64,000 bases of DNA from the NCBI GenBank assembly GCA_020744225.1, contig JAGMWG010000024.1:186001-250000 (forward strand), read 5' to 3'. Under the pieces are notes generated by a model, which searched no databases, was not told the origin of the DNA, and saw nothing but the letters and a program-made list of their open reading frames with translations. The position numbers and the translations under genes are program-made. Source of the stretch: Paraphoma chrysanthemicola. Its lineage: Eukaryota; Ascomycota; Dothideomycetes; Pleosporales; Phaeosphaeriaceae. Positions 22,990-33,324 of the stretch are shown here, piece after piece. How positions within the stretch are numbered: position 1 is the stretch's first letter; each line of letters opens with the position of its first letter.

Positions 22990-23661
22990 TCCCGTAAGAC
23001 CTCATACCTTGATGGGGAGACTCAGACCAAACGCCCCGCTTCTCCCCAACCACTCCCCTGTCCCGGACACTGGGCCAACGCCAGCGCTGCCGTCGAGAGT
23101 CGCGTCGCTCGAGAGTTTGTGCCGGATTTGTTATGCTTTATGATGCTGAAGTGTGCTACTTGTATGCGCAACGCCCGAGGCGAAAACAGTGCGTGTCCGC
23201 TTAAGAATCGGAAGGAGGTCGTATTTCACTTGGTGTATGAGATTAAAGATCGCCCTTCAGTGCTTTCTGGACCCTGTGGTGCTGAGAGACGAAGCACGTT
23301 TGAAGAAGCTGGACAGTGCGGCGGAAGGAACAGGCAGCAAGCTGGAAGATGTATTTTGACTAGCTGTTTACGGAGCAAACGGCGCGGCGGTCGCAGAGAA
23401 GAGAATCGTCAGTTGTATAAAACAGATCAGTGATAGGCGTGTGCGTGTCGGTGAGCACGCTTTTGAGTGTCGTGGAGGACATCTTGAAGTTCGGCGCCAC
23501 ATCTAGCGCGTTGGTCGCCGCACCTCCGATTGGGCAAGAACGCGCAAGAGTATCCGCTTCCCCACAATCGAGGGATCTCACTAACAGCAAGGGATGCGTG
23601 CAATTACATAACAATGTGCCTTGTATTCCGATCTTACGACTAGATTTAGGGAACAAGGCCT
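22990..23661. other. intergenic
   Basis: Upstream of the retropepsin-like gene and downstream of the IAH1-like gene, both on the minus strand. No gene or repeat is seen. Confidence 0.5.
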
Positions 23662-24794
23662 TCATGCCGCTTGCGTACTCTCCCACGCCTTCCATGCATC
23701 GGCATCATTCCATGGAGGCAACACCATAGGCAGCTTCTCTGGGGTCTGATCAGGCCACGTCTCAGCGATGACCTTTCTGATTTCCTGATAGAAGACGTCA
23801 TAGCCCGCGGGATTGAAATGGAGGCCTGGGTCGCGTTACTAATGCATGGATACCGGCAAAAATCGAATGCATCCTCACCATCGTACATGAGCTCCACCAA
23901 GGCGTCGTTCTGCGGAATACCCAGGGACCCGGGTATCGGGTCACCAAGCTTCCATGCATCGATCTTGAACTCGGCTTTGTCCATGAACGCCTTCCACAGG
24001 TCGACCACAGGGACGTTCAGCTTCGCACCGACATCACGCGCCGCATCCGCGTAGTCCTTTGTGGTGCTGGCGAGGCGTGTCACGCTAGTGTATCCGCTCG
24101 ACTGATCTCTTGGCCACCAAAGATGCTCGTTGATTGGCGGGGGAGCGATGAGGATAATACGAGGGTTGTGGGCCACAATCTGCGGGTGGGTTATAATCTT
24201 CTCAAGGTTCGCCTTGTATTCTTCGAGCGGGATGTGTTGCTTGTTGGGAGCATCTGGCAGCGAGGCGTCGTTGGCTCCGAAGAATACCGTCTATTTGCCA
24301 GAGTGAGTATGCGATACTAGACAACGAGCTTGTCTTACCAGAAAGCGGATCTTGGCCTGCTCCGGAGAGGGCACAATCGAGGGAAGCACTTGAAGCGCTT
24401 GGCGGGTGTTGTATCCACTTGCCATTTTGTCAGACATTTCCAGATTGCATCATTTGGTAGAAATTTGTCACCTTTGGCCGCGATTGACTACGTCGAGTCG
24501 TCTGATGTATGCTAAGAGAGTATTAGTGTACGGTGGCTGATAATATACTGTCCAGCAGAATCGGCAAGCGCAAATACTCGAAACGCGCTGTCGGCCTTGT
24601 ACTGCACGATAGAGACGGCAATAAGTTACATACCTGCTTGTAGAGCAGCGGAGAAGCCAAAGCCGCGCTCCTGGTTGAAAGAATCTTGGGTGATAGAATC
24701 CCCAAAAAGGAAGAATTGCTCATAGAGTGCAGGCTGGAGCAGGGGTCAGTCTTCGCTTCTGCAATCATACATTTTCTCACCGATCACTCACCAT
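23662..24794 (-). CDS. iah1: Isoamyl acetate-hydrolysing esterase (SGNH hydrolase, IAH1-like)
   Basis: Six exons: 24794-24792, 24733-24634, 24511-24472, 24417-24339, 24290-23879 and 23825-23662. They give 265 residues, close to the IAH1 length (about 240). The first coding exon is only the ATG: the donor GTGAGT follows it directly at 24791, and the acceptor at 24734 restores MPALYEQFFLFGDSITQ. SGNH residues are all visible: Ser14 in FGDSIT, Asn81 in FFGANDASL, and Asp211/His214 in YDGLHFNPAGY. Family knowledge: cytosolic esterase acting on acetate esters such as isoamyl acetate. Introns of 48-122 bp carry normal borders. The exon count is the highest in the window. Confidence 0.92.
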
Positions 24795-25555
24795 ATTGTC
24801 TTGGAGCAGAATGCAGCGTTCGTCAAATGTACCACAAACTGCAAGTGGGATGTGAGCTCGGGGTATTGCCGGTCCGTTGCCGATAGTTCCCTCTGGCCGC
24901 TGCACACTCCCACGATGGAAGTCAGGGCTTCAAATACAACGTGCTGCAATTGGAGACTTGGTCTAGAAGTTCAAAAGCCGCACTGAATTTTCCCGAGCGA
25001 CATATTCAGAGGGCTAGACGTCAAACTTCAACACGGTGGGGTTGCTGGAGTTCCACACACAAACGACCATTGGTCGGCAGCAGCGATGCACGCCTAACCA
25101 ATTTTAGCAGTGGCAGGACGCGCTTGCCGTGGACCCTGAAACACACATGCGCCTTTCGTCATGCGCGTGCCAGCATCACACATCACACGCACATAAGGAG
25201 CCTCGGCGGTGAAGTTGTCGCCTAACTTTCCCACCGCTTCCATAGATCGCCCTGTGAGCACCAAAGATGGATAGTTGTTGGAAAGAAGAACAATAACAGT
25301 TGCTGTTCGTTCGTTCGTGTGACGTGTGACGAGTCGGTGCGTACCCCAGCCAGCAAAGCACCGCAATCCTGCCGCAATGTGGGGAGCAGCCTTGGTGTCT
25401 TGCCCAGAGATGACACCTCCGTGACTTCGCCCACTTTCTTCAGATGACCTCAGGAATTCGTATTGGCGTGGCAGCAAATGTCTTTGACTAACTGTCCCCA
25501 AACTCAGATCGCGTTTGCAGCTCCTCGTTGACTGCACTTCTCTCCTTAACCCACG
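24795..25555. other. intergenic, divergent promoters
   Basis: Spacer between the IAH1-like and CLC genes. No gene, repeat or RNA is recognised. The last 60 bases are pyrimidine-rich, as in fungal leaders. Confidence 0.5.
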
Positions 25556-28416
25556 ATGCCCAAGTCTATGCACTCGTACCGGAGTGTGGACTACTTCGAC
25601 GACGATGATGCCAGAGCCGAGCAGCGGGAGGCCGATGACACCATAAGCAGCACAACACCGACCTCGCCCACGGCCACGTTCCGTCCGCTGAGACCCACAC
25701 ACGCGTCGGACAATGACCTCACGCGCTCGCGAGACAACATGAACGAGCGCTCACGGCTGCTGGGGCACTCCCATGGCCAGCACAGCCGCTCGTACAACAG
25801 CCTGCCTACAACCACGCCGGGCACGCCAAAGCCGGGGCAGAAGCGACACAACTCGCAGCTTCCCACCAGCTCGCGGTTGAGGCCGAGCCGAGCCGGGTCT
25901 TTCTCGCAGCCGCATTCGTTCAGCCAGCGGCTGGTAAATGCACTCGGCGAGCGAAGAGCGGGTCTCGAAGAGAGCATGCACTCGGCCAAGGCGTCCCTGT
26001 GGCAGGACAACCGTGTGTGGTACGATCAGTTCACGTCGACGGACTGGGTGCACGACAACATTGCCGATGCCTACCGCGTCAAGGCCCTGCGGAGCCGCAA
26101 GGACATCCGGGGTCGCCTGCTGGCGTGGTTCGACGGTGCCCAAGGCTGGATCTTGGTTGCCATCATTGGTGTGCTCACCGCTGTCTGCGCATATTTTGTC
26201 AACACCACCGAGACGACGCTGTTCGACTGGAAGCAGGGATACTGCACTACGAGATGGAACAGTAGCCGCAAGACGTGCTGTGACGGCGCGACCATCTGCG
26301 ACAATTGGGTGCACTGGTCCAAGGTCTTCCGCAGTGACAGGCTCGATGTGGTCCAGACCCAGTTTGGTGTCTTCGTTCTCTCCGTGATTGTGCTCTCCAT
26401 GGCTTCCTGCGTTTTGACTCTCACAACGAAGACTGTTATTCCGTCGGCCATTTCGCTGTCGACCTTGGACGAAAACTTAGGCGCCGAGGTCCTGCGGAGA
26501 TACTCTGACGATGAAGACGACAGAAAGCGCAGCATCAGCCCTGAATCGCGTTTCCAGGAAGCTCAGCTGCGTCCGCCTATGGTATACTACTCCGCCGCCG
26601 GCAGCGGGGTAGCTGAAGTCAAGGTCATACTGAGCGGCTTTGTGCTTCACGGCTACCTCGGTGTGCGAACCTTGATCATCAAGACACTCGCTTTGATCCT
26701 ATCCGTGGCTTCGGGCCTCAGCCTCGGCAAGGAGGGTCCGTACGTGCATATAGCTACATGCATAGGAAACATTGCCTGTCGTATCTTTCCCAAGTACAGC
26801 AACAACGACGCAAAGCGCAGGGAGATACTTAGTGCTAGTGCCGCTAGTGGTGTTGCTGTCGCTTTTGGTGCCCCTATTGGAGGTGTGCTGTTCAGCTTGG
26901 AGGAGGTCAGCTACTACTTCCCATCCAAGACACTCTTCAGGACGTTCTTCTGCTGCATCGTAAGTCTGCCCGACTCCCCGTTGATACTACGCTAATGCCC
27001 TGCAGGCAGCTGCACTGTCCTTAAAGTTTCTGGACCCCTATGGCACAAAGAAGATTGTCCTATTCGAAGTCCGCTACCATCTCGACTGGAAGTTCTTCGA
27101 GCTCGTCACCTTCATCTTTACAGGCGCTATTGGCGGTGTGCTAGGTGCGCTCTTCATCAAGGCATCACGCATTTGGGCTCGCACGTTCCGTCGCATCCCG
27201 ATGATCAAGAAGCACCCCCTCCTGGAAGTGTTCATTGTCGCCCTCGTGACTGGTCTTGTCAGCTTCTGGAACCGCTACACCAAGCTACCGGTCACGGAAT
27301 TGCTATTCGAATTGGCAAGCCCATGCGACACTTATACCGACTCAGGAGATGGCCTCTGCCCCACGCGAGAGCATATTCCGGGCGTGCTAAAGGTCCTGTT
27401 CATAGCTTTCATCATCAAAGCTAGCTTGACAGTGGTTACTTTCGGCATCAAGGTGCCGGCTGGTATCTATGTGCCTTCTATGGTCGTTGGTGGCCTCGCA
27501 GGTCGCTTTATTGGCCACACTGTGCAGCTCTTCGCATTGCACTTCCACGACCTGAGCATTTTCGGTGAATGCGTCCCAGAAGGCCCACCTGGATCCTGCG
27601 TAGTCCCTGGCGTCTACGCTCTGGTTGCAGCTGGAGCGACAATGACCGGTGTAACGCGACTGACCATTACCCTCGCTGTCATTCTCTTCGAGCTTACAGG
27701 TAGTCTCGACCACGTGCTCCCATTCTCTTTGGGCATCCTAGTGGCAAAGTGGGTTGCGGATGCCATCGAGCCACTAAGCATCTACGACCTCCTCACCGAC
27801 ATGAACTCTTACCCTTTCCTCGACAACAAAGTTAGGCCCATCTTCACTTCTGAGCTCGGCGATATCACACCCCGTGTCCGAGACGACCACATCATCGATA
27901 TATCAGATGAGACACTTATCCCCGCGACCGAACTCCGCGACAAGCAGCGTGGTCTGCAGATGCTCGGCGAGCTTGACGGTGGCCTGCCTATCGTGAAGTA
28001 TGGAATCCTAGTTGGCCTCATCCCTGCACCTGATCTCGAGTTTGCCCTCGATAAGCTGGAGAACGAAGAGAATACTCTGTGCCTCATGTCGCCACAAGTC
28101 GACTGGGCTGCAGGTCGTGAACCGCACGGGGAGGAGTCGCAAATCCTCTACGATCCAAGCGACTTCACGCCATATATTGACCCAGCGCCAGTAGCGCTTG
28201 ACGTGCATTCGCCAATGGACTTGGTGTACGAGTGTTTCGTCAAGCTGGGATTGAGGTATATCTGCGTGCTTAGAGATGGAAAGTACGCAGGACTGGTAAG
28301 TGCATCGTGAATCAGCTGGATTGAGCTTAGCTAACAATGACCAGGTCCACAAGAAGTCATTTGTCAAGTACATGAAGGAGCTTGAACACGGCGAGAAGAA
28401 GTCGCACACCACTTGA
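25556..28416 (+). CDS. Voltage-gated chloride channel/transporter, CLC family (GEF1-like)
   Basis: Exons 25556-26959, 27006-28295 and 28345-28416 give 921 residues. A disordered cytosolic N-terminus of about 180 residues precedes the CLC membrane core. Selectivity motifs are GSGVAEVKVILSG (residue 349 on; usual GSGIPE), GKEGPYVHIA with the gating Glu (residue 391 on) and KVPAGIYVPSMVVGG. AYFVNTTE in the first luminal loop is followed by a Cys-rich loop (CTT..CC..C), typical of fungal CLCs. Two C-terminal CBS domains follow, the second being LDVHSPMDLVYECFVKLGLRYICVLRDGKYAGL. Family knowledge: Golgi/endosomal Cl-/H+ exchange and copper or pH homeostasis in yeast (Gef1). Confidence 0.95.
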
Positions 28417-28729
28417 GCATATCCCATTGCGTTGTTTGTATTTCCTTGGAGAATTTTTCTTTTTCTTTGCATAATTGTTTGCATTTCCACATGGCGTTTC
28501 CCGGGCTGGAGGAGCATATGATATCCACGGGCATTCGACTTCGTTCCATCATTGGCATACCGTACATTATACACTGCATACAAGACTGGACCATTGCGCT
28601 AGATAGCACGGGAGAATGATACAAGATTCACAGTTGCAATTATTCGCGCGGTTGCGAGAATCATCGTATATTGCTTGACTCCTCCAGAAAAGGGTATCAC
28701 ACATCCACCACCTCTACCATCAACGCCCC
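28417..28729. other. intergenic, convergent
   Basis: Contains the 3' UTRs of the CLC and NSRP1-like genes. Nothing else is seen. Confidence 0.5.
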
Positions 28730-29935
28730 TTACTTCCCTGCCGCAGCCTTCGCAGCAGCCGCTTCCGCCTTCCTCTTCAAATACCTCTCCTTTGCGCTCA
28801 AAATATCCCCCTCCGTCTTCTGACTCTTACTCGCATGCTGCAACTTCGCCTGCTCCTCTGCTTCTTCATCCGCTTTCCGTTTCGCAGCGACTTCAAGCTG
28901 CTGCGCAATCATAGCCGTCTGGCGCTCCCTCTGCGCATTCCGTCCCGATTTCGAGCCCGTGTATGCCGGCTGTGTTGTCGGTTTGGCTGCCGTTGTAGCT
29001 GGTGTGACTGCGGGTTTCGGTTTTGCAACAATGTTTAGACCGGCGGTTAGGAGTTGGCGTTTGTCTGCTACTTGTCCGTCGTCATTGAGAATGACATTTT
29101 TGCCTTGTTGTCGTAGTTCCTCAACGATTTGTGCATCCGACTTCTCCCCATCCCCCGCTGTATCGTCAATCTTGAACCCTTCTTTCGCCGCTTGTTCCGC
29201 TGCTTGCATCGCTTCCTGATGTTCCCTCTCCTTCTCCAGGAGCATTTGCTTATGGAACCCCAACATGCCTGATTTTTTCCTCTTCTGCTCCTCAGCTTCC
29301 TGGCGTTTCCTTTCTTCTTCCTCGGCTTTGCGCGTTTCTTCTTGTTGTTCCTTGTAGGCGCCCGTCACGAATTTTTCCTTATCTGCAAACTCATCACCCT
29401 CGGTTTCGCGCTCGCGTTGCAGGAACTTGTCGCGTGCGCGTAATTGGTCTTTCTTGCGGAGTTCAGCGGCTTCGAAGAGGCTGTCCATGTATTTTGGTCG
29501 CAGCTCGCCTTGCGCCTCGGCGGCTTTTTTGGCAGCGGTGCGCGCGTGGAGCGCATCGTAGGCCGCGTCGTAGTCGTAGAGTTTGGAATCGTGTTTTAGA
29601 GCTTCTTCGGCGCGTTGGGCGGCTTCTCGTGCGCTGGCCGAGTTGTCGAGGTGTGTGGGGTCGCTGACTTTGGGCTTCGGTTTGCGGGATGGAGGGGCTG
29701 GAGGAGCGCCTTTTTTGGGCTTCGAAGGCGCGGGTTTGGACGCTTCTGAGGTAGATGCGAGGGTGTCGTCGAAGTTGAATTCACCAATTTCTTGCGCGCC
29801 GTCGACGGTTTTGGGCTTTACGTCCTCCTCATCGTCGAAGAGCGGCTTCTTCTTGCCGACTGGTAATTTGGCGCCGGGTTTGCCGGGGCCGGTGGCTGTC
29901 TTGTTCTTCACATTGAGGCCGAACTTGAACGACAT
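28730..29935 (-). CDS. NSRP1/CCDC55-like nuclear speckle splicing regulator
   Basis: A single exon encodes 401 residues; the start is the ATG at 29935 (MSFKFGLNVKN). The conserved DUF2040 core spans about residues 110-210: YDYDAAYDALHA, PKYMDSLFEAAELRKKDQLRARDKFLQ, and RERETEGDEFADKEKFVTGAYKEQQEE, which matches the family block almost residue for residue. The flanks are charged coiled coil and disorder, with basic runs suggesting a nuclear location. Family knowledge: NSRP1 is a nuclear speckle protein that affects pre-mRNA splicing. Its promoter is shared with the next gene, 215 bases away and divergent. Confidence 0.9.
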   Translation of the reverse strand: MSFKFGLNVKNKTATGPGKPGAKLPVGKKKPLFDDEEDVKPKTVDGAQEIGEFNFDDTLASTSEASKPAPSKPKKGAPPAPPSRKPKPKVSDPTHLDNSASAREAAQRAEEALKHDSKLYDYDAAYDALHARTAAKKAAEAQGELRPKYMDSLFEAAELRKKDQLRARDKFLQRERETEGDEFADKEKFVTGAYKEQQEETRKAEEEERKRQEAEEQKRKKSGMLGFHKQMLLEKEREHQEAMQAAEQAAKEGFKIDDTAGDGEKSDAQIVEELRQQGKNVILNDDGQVADKRQLLTAGLNIVAKPKPAVTPATTAAKPTTQPAYTGSKSGRNAQRERQTAMIAQQLEVAAKRKADEEAEEQAKLQHASKSQKTEGDILSAKERYLKRKAEAAAAKAAAGK

Positions 29936-30150
29936 GGTGTGTATGAGCAGAGCGCGAGAGGCGCTGGCGCAAGTCGAGGTGGTGAACGCCAAGACTCTGT
30001 TGACCAGTCACAGTTGCAGAAAGTCCGCTCTTGCCCGCTGGCTCACTCTTTCACCACCATCACGTCTAGGCGTCAACACTGTTCAGCCTCGTTGCTCGAT
30101 GCTCTAAGCCCTCATGCGCGACCAACATTTAACATATCCAGGGCCTCATA

Positions 30151-31173
30151 ATGGAGGGGTCGGGTAGCGAAGCCATGGCCGAGGCTGAGTACAGCAAGGC
30201 GAGAGCTTCCAAATTCAGCTTCAAATCAAAGTCTGAAAGTCGGTCGAAGCGAGCAAAGCGCGAAGACGATGGAGAAGGGCACAAAGAGCGCTCATCAAAG
30301 CGACATCATGGCGACGATTCAAGGCACAGTCGCAAGCACAAGCGTCGGCGCTCTCGCGATGACACCCATCCACCCTCAACACGTGATGGAGCATACTACG
30401 ACCCTGATCACCGCCATCGCGAATCGTTGTTCGATGGACTGGATGAAGCAGGTGAATCTACCAATATAGCTCCAGAGGACGCCTTTCGTGAGTCCCTGTT
30501 CGACGCACTTGCCGATGATGAGGGAGCAGCGTACTGGGAAGGTGTCTATGGCCAACCACTCCACGTATACCCAGACACGAAACCTGGTCCAGATGGCAAG
30601 CTAGAGCGCATGACTGAAGAAGAGTACGCCGAGTATGTGCGCCGCAAGATGTGGGAGAAGAGTCATGAGCACATTCTACAAGAGCGCGAGGCGAAAGAGA
30701 AGGCGCGCAGAGAACGCAAGAAGCAAAGGACGCAGCTGGATGAAGACGTTGAGCGTGAAGAGAAGGAGCGAGAGGACATTCGGAGACAGATGGAAGAAAG
30801 CCTCAAGCGTGGTGCGGATCGCAAGAAGGCAAAGGAGGCCGCTGCTGCCTGGGAGAGCTATGCAAAGAGATGGGACGACCTCAAGAGTGCGCAGAATATA
30901 GCAGACGAGGATGCCTCCCGGGTGAAAGACCTCATTCCGTGGCCTGTTGTGTCAGGCAAAGCCAAGCACGTCTCGCGAGAAGAAATTGAGCGTTTCCTCC
31001 GAAGCTCGAGCGCGTGGAAGGATGACGCAGCAGCGTTACTCAAGGTCGAACGTGTTCGCTGGCATCCGGATAAGATGCAACAGCGTTTCGGACAGCACAT
31101 CGATACTGACGCGATGAAGTTGGTCACGGCCGTCTTCCAGATCATCGACCGGCTTTGGTCTGAGCGGCGTTAG
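30151..31173 (+). CDS. NFKBIL1-like protein with degenerate J-domain
   Basis: A single exon encodes 340 residues. The N-terminal 80 residues are Lys/Arg/Ser-rich and NLS-like. FRESLFDALADDEGAAYWEGVYG lies in the middle, then a long charged helix (EEYAEYVRRKMWEKSHEHILQEREA). The C-terminal block WKDDAAALLKVERVRWHPDKMQQRFG..MKLVTAVFQIIDRLWSERR is the NFKBIL1 signature, with the J-domain HPD triad (WHPDK). Family knowledge: human NFKBIL1 and its relatives are linked to pre-mRNA splicing. The gene is divergent from the NSRP1-like gene with about 215 bases between the two ATGs. Confidence 0.88.
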   Translation: MEGSGSEAMAEAEYSKARASKFSFKSKSESRSKRAKREDDGEGHKERSSKRHHGDDSRHSRKHKRRRSRDDTHPPSTRDGAYYDPDHRHRESLFDGLDEAGESTNIAPEDAFRESLFDALADDEGAAYWEGVYGQPLHVYPDTKPGPDGKLERMTEEEYAEYVRRKMWEKSHEHILQEREAKEKARRERKKQRTQLDEDVEREEKEREDIRRQMEESLKRGADRKKAKEAAAAWESYAKRWDDLKSAQNIADEDASRVKDLIPWPVVSGKAKHVSREEIERFLRSSSAWKDDAAALLKVERVRWHPDKMQQRFGQHIDTDAMKLVTAVFQIIDRLWSERR

Positions 31174-31485
31174 ACACTGCGAGCGATTATGCGCAATTGA
31201 CGCCATCACGAATTGCTCCACCATAGATTCCTTTCGCATATTATGAGATACCCAGGCAAGCAATTATATCACTTTTCTAAGCTTGACCTTTCTTTCTTCA
31301 TCCTGGCCGCCCTCAGCTTCCAACTACTATATGAAGGCGGTAACTCAAGGTCACGTCTTTCTACCCATAGTCACACGAATTGCACATGTTCCGCTCGGGG
31401 TACTCTTGGCATTGTCCAGTGGCAATCTATCCATGACGCTTGGCACCCTGCAACCATTTAACTACGCTCGCAATGCTAAGTGACC

Positions 31486-31492
31486 GGCTAAA
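31486..31492 (+). promoter_or_regulatory. Candidate XlnR-type site GGCTAAA upstream of xylanase
   Basis: GGCTAAA is the core described for the Aspergillus xylanolytic activator XlnR/Xyr1. It lies about 710 bases before the GH11 ATG. A 7-mer occurs by chance, so this is suggestive only. Confidence 0.35.
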
Positions 31493-31984
31493 TGCTTGGA
31501 TCTGGGCAGAAAGGCTTTTGTCAACCCCGTCTTCTCGCTCGTCACCAGGAATCATCTGACGAATCTCTTTGCCGAGCTATGCAAATTAATAAACAAGCTA
31601 ATGACGAGAGAATAGATTGGCTTGACGCAACTCTTCGTCCATTGGCGCAGCTCTTGGGTTTGCTTGATGGTGCAGCAGGCTTGGACAATATCCGAATGCG
31701 ACATAATGATCGCGGAATCTACACGACAGTGCCATGAGTCGCGCGTGCTGTCCTGCGACCTGGATCGCGGATCTCTTCAAACCAAGCCAACAAGTGATAG
31801 CATTGTTCTGTTTTCGTGCAATGTTTCAACTTACCAAATTCGTCCTATAGCATTACAGAATAAGCACGTAGAAACTGCGAGCGGAGCATTTGTTTCAAGC
31901 TCGTCAAATCAACTGCTTAGTCTGCCTCGGGCATGAATACCCGGTGGTTCGAACAATATGCCGGGAGCGGCTCCATGCTATGCA

Positions 31985-31990
31985 CCCCAC
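31985..31990 (-). promoter_or_regulatory. Candidate CreA site (SYGGRG)
   Basis: CCCCAC on the plus strand reads GTGGGG on the minus strand, a match to the carbon catabolite repressor consensus. It lies about 210 bases before the xylanase ATG. Confidence 0.3.
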
Positions 31991-32104
31991 AGAACTACCG
32001 GCAAATGTCCGCCGCTAGACATGCATGTTTCGACGACGTGCTCCTTCAATTTGGCTCGTACTCCATCAGACCGGAAATATGGTCGGTGCTCACCGATCAA
32101 CTGA

Positions 32105-32110
32105 CCGGGG
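32105..32110 (+). promoter_or_regulatory. Candidate CreA site (SYGGRG)
   Basis: CCGGGG about 90 bases before the xylanase ATG fits the SYGGRG consensus. With the site at 31985 it would make a closely spaced pair, the arrangement usual for functional CreA sites. Confidence 0.3.
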
Positions 32111-32137
32111 AGGCTGTCCATGTAGATCATCAAGAGG

Positions 32138-32145
32138 TATATAAG
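32138..32145 (+). promoter_or_regulatory. TATA box of the xylanase gene
   Basis: TATATAAG lies 55-62 bases before the ATG at 32201, a good position for a highly inducible secreted-enzyme gene. Confidence 0.5.
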
Positions 32146-32200
32146 GATGCTTGACTGTCGTCTGTGAACGATACCAAGCAACACCATTCCATCAATCAAC

Positions 32201-32956
32201 ATGGTCGCTTTCTCCTCCATCCTGCTTGCTCTCAGCAGCGCCACCGCGGCACTCGCATCACCACTCAACCTCATTCTCGAATCCGAGAAGCAAGCCGGCA
32301 AGCGCGATGAGTCGGGTGCTCTGATCTCCCGCGCCACACCTGCCGGCACTGGCACCAACAACGGTTTCTTCTACTCTTTCTGGACCGACGGCAAAGGCAG
32401 CGTGACGTACAATAACGGTGCGGCTGGCAGTGTACGAATATCCCTTTACCTTCAGCGTACCTGTACTAACACCCAATAGTACGACGTGCAATGGTCTAAC
32501 GTCGGCAACTTTGTCGCCGGCAAAGGCTGGAACCCCGGTGGTGAGCGCGTCGTCACCTACTCCGGCACCTGGAACGCCGGCAGCGTCAACAGCTACATCT
32601 CACTCTACGGCTGGACGCGCAACCCATTGATCGAGTACTACATTGTCGAAGCATACGGCTCGTACAACCCCTCTTCTGCTGCTCAGAAGAAGGGCACCGT
32701 CACCTCTGACGGCGGTACGTATGACATCTTGCAGACCACACGCACCAACCAGCCGAGCATCGATGGCACGTCGACGTTCCAGCAGTTTTGGAGCGTCAGG
32801 CAGAGTAAGCGTGTCGGCGGCACGATTACGGTTAAAAATCACTTCGATGCGTGGGCCAAGTATGGGCAGAAGTTGGGGACGCATAATTATCAGATTTTGG
32901 CGACGGAGGGGTATGGAAGTAGTGGGAGTGCGAAGATTACGGTGCAGGGGCCGTAG
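32201..32956 (+). CDS. Secreted GH11 endo-1,4-beta-xylanase
   Basis: Exons 32201-32431 and 32480-32956, with a 48-bp phase-0 intron whose branch is CTAAC, give 235 residues. The signal peptide spans about residues 1-19 (ending ALAS). A short propeptide ending at the dibasic GKR (about residues 33-35) follows, then the beta-jelly-roll catalytic domain with no binding module. Catalytic Glu129 (nucleophile) lies in NPLIEYYIVE and Glu220 (acid/base) in ATEGYGSSG. YDILQTTRTNQPSI and the thumb region are intact. Family knowledge: it cleaves xylan in plant cell walls. The upstream region has candidate XlnR and CreA sites, consistent with induction by xylan and glucose repression. Confidence 0.96.
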
Positions 32957-33324
32957 ATGGGTTTGAAGGTAGCATAAAGATACGCACTCTGTAGATGCGA
33001 GCTGTGTGCCTTGTTTGGTAATGAATGTTCCACGAAAATATAGAACTTTTAGAAAGGTGCCATACGTCAGGTCGACAGCATCTGCAAAATGCTAGTACAT
33101 CACCCTGAAGATATACTCGCTATTGATGACGATGAAGCTGCTTGTGGTATTTCATTCTTCTACGACGCGTTTTCTGGATTTCTATGTTGCAGCAAGTGAG
33201 CATCTGACTCGGCCAACCGTATGAGAACTAGCCCAAACATTGTCCTGAAGCTCTTTGCAGCATGCAAGTTTCCTAAAGGGCGAACTGCTGCCAACTCCCC
33301 CTCTCTTCAGCAACGTTCTTTGTC
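32957..33324. other. intergenic, convergent
   Basis: 3' UTR space between the xylanase and the SET-domain gene. Nothing else is seen. Confidence 0.5.

Larger units (their letters stand above)
31174..32200. other. intergenic holding the xylanase promoter
   Basis: About 1 kb with no gene. Motif candidates for control of the downstream xylanase are listed separately (GGCTAAA, two SYGGRG sites, TATA). Confidence 0.55.

Noticed and set aside
31930..31960. GGTTCGAAC, like a tRNA B box
   Set aside because: No A box, acceptor stem or T-loop partner is placed correctly around it.
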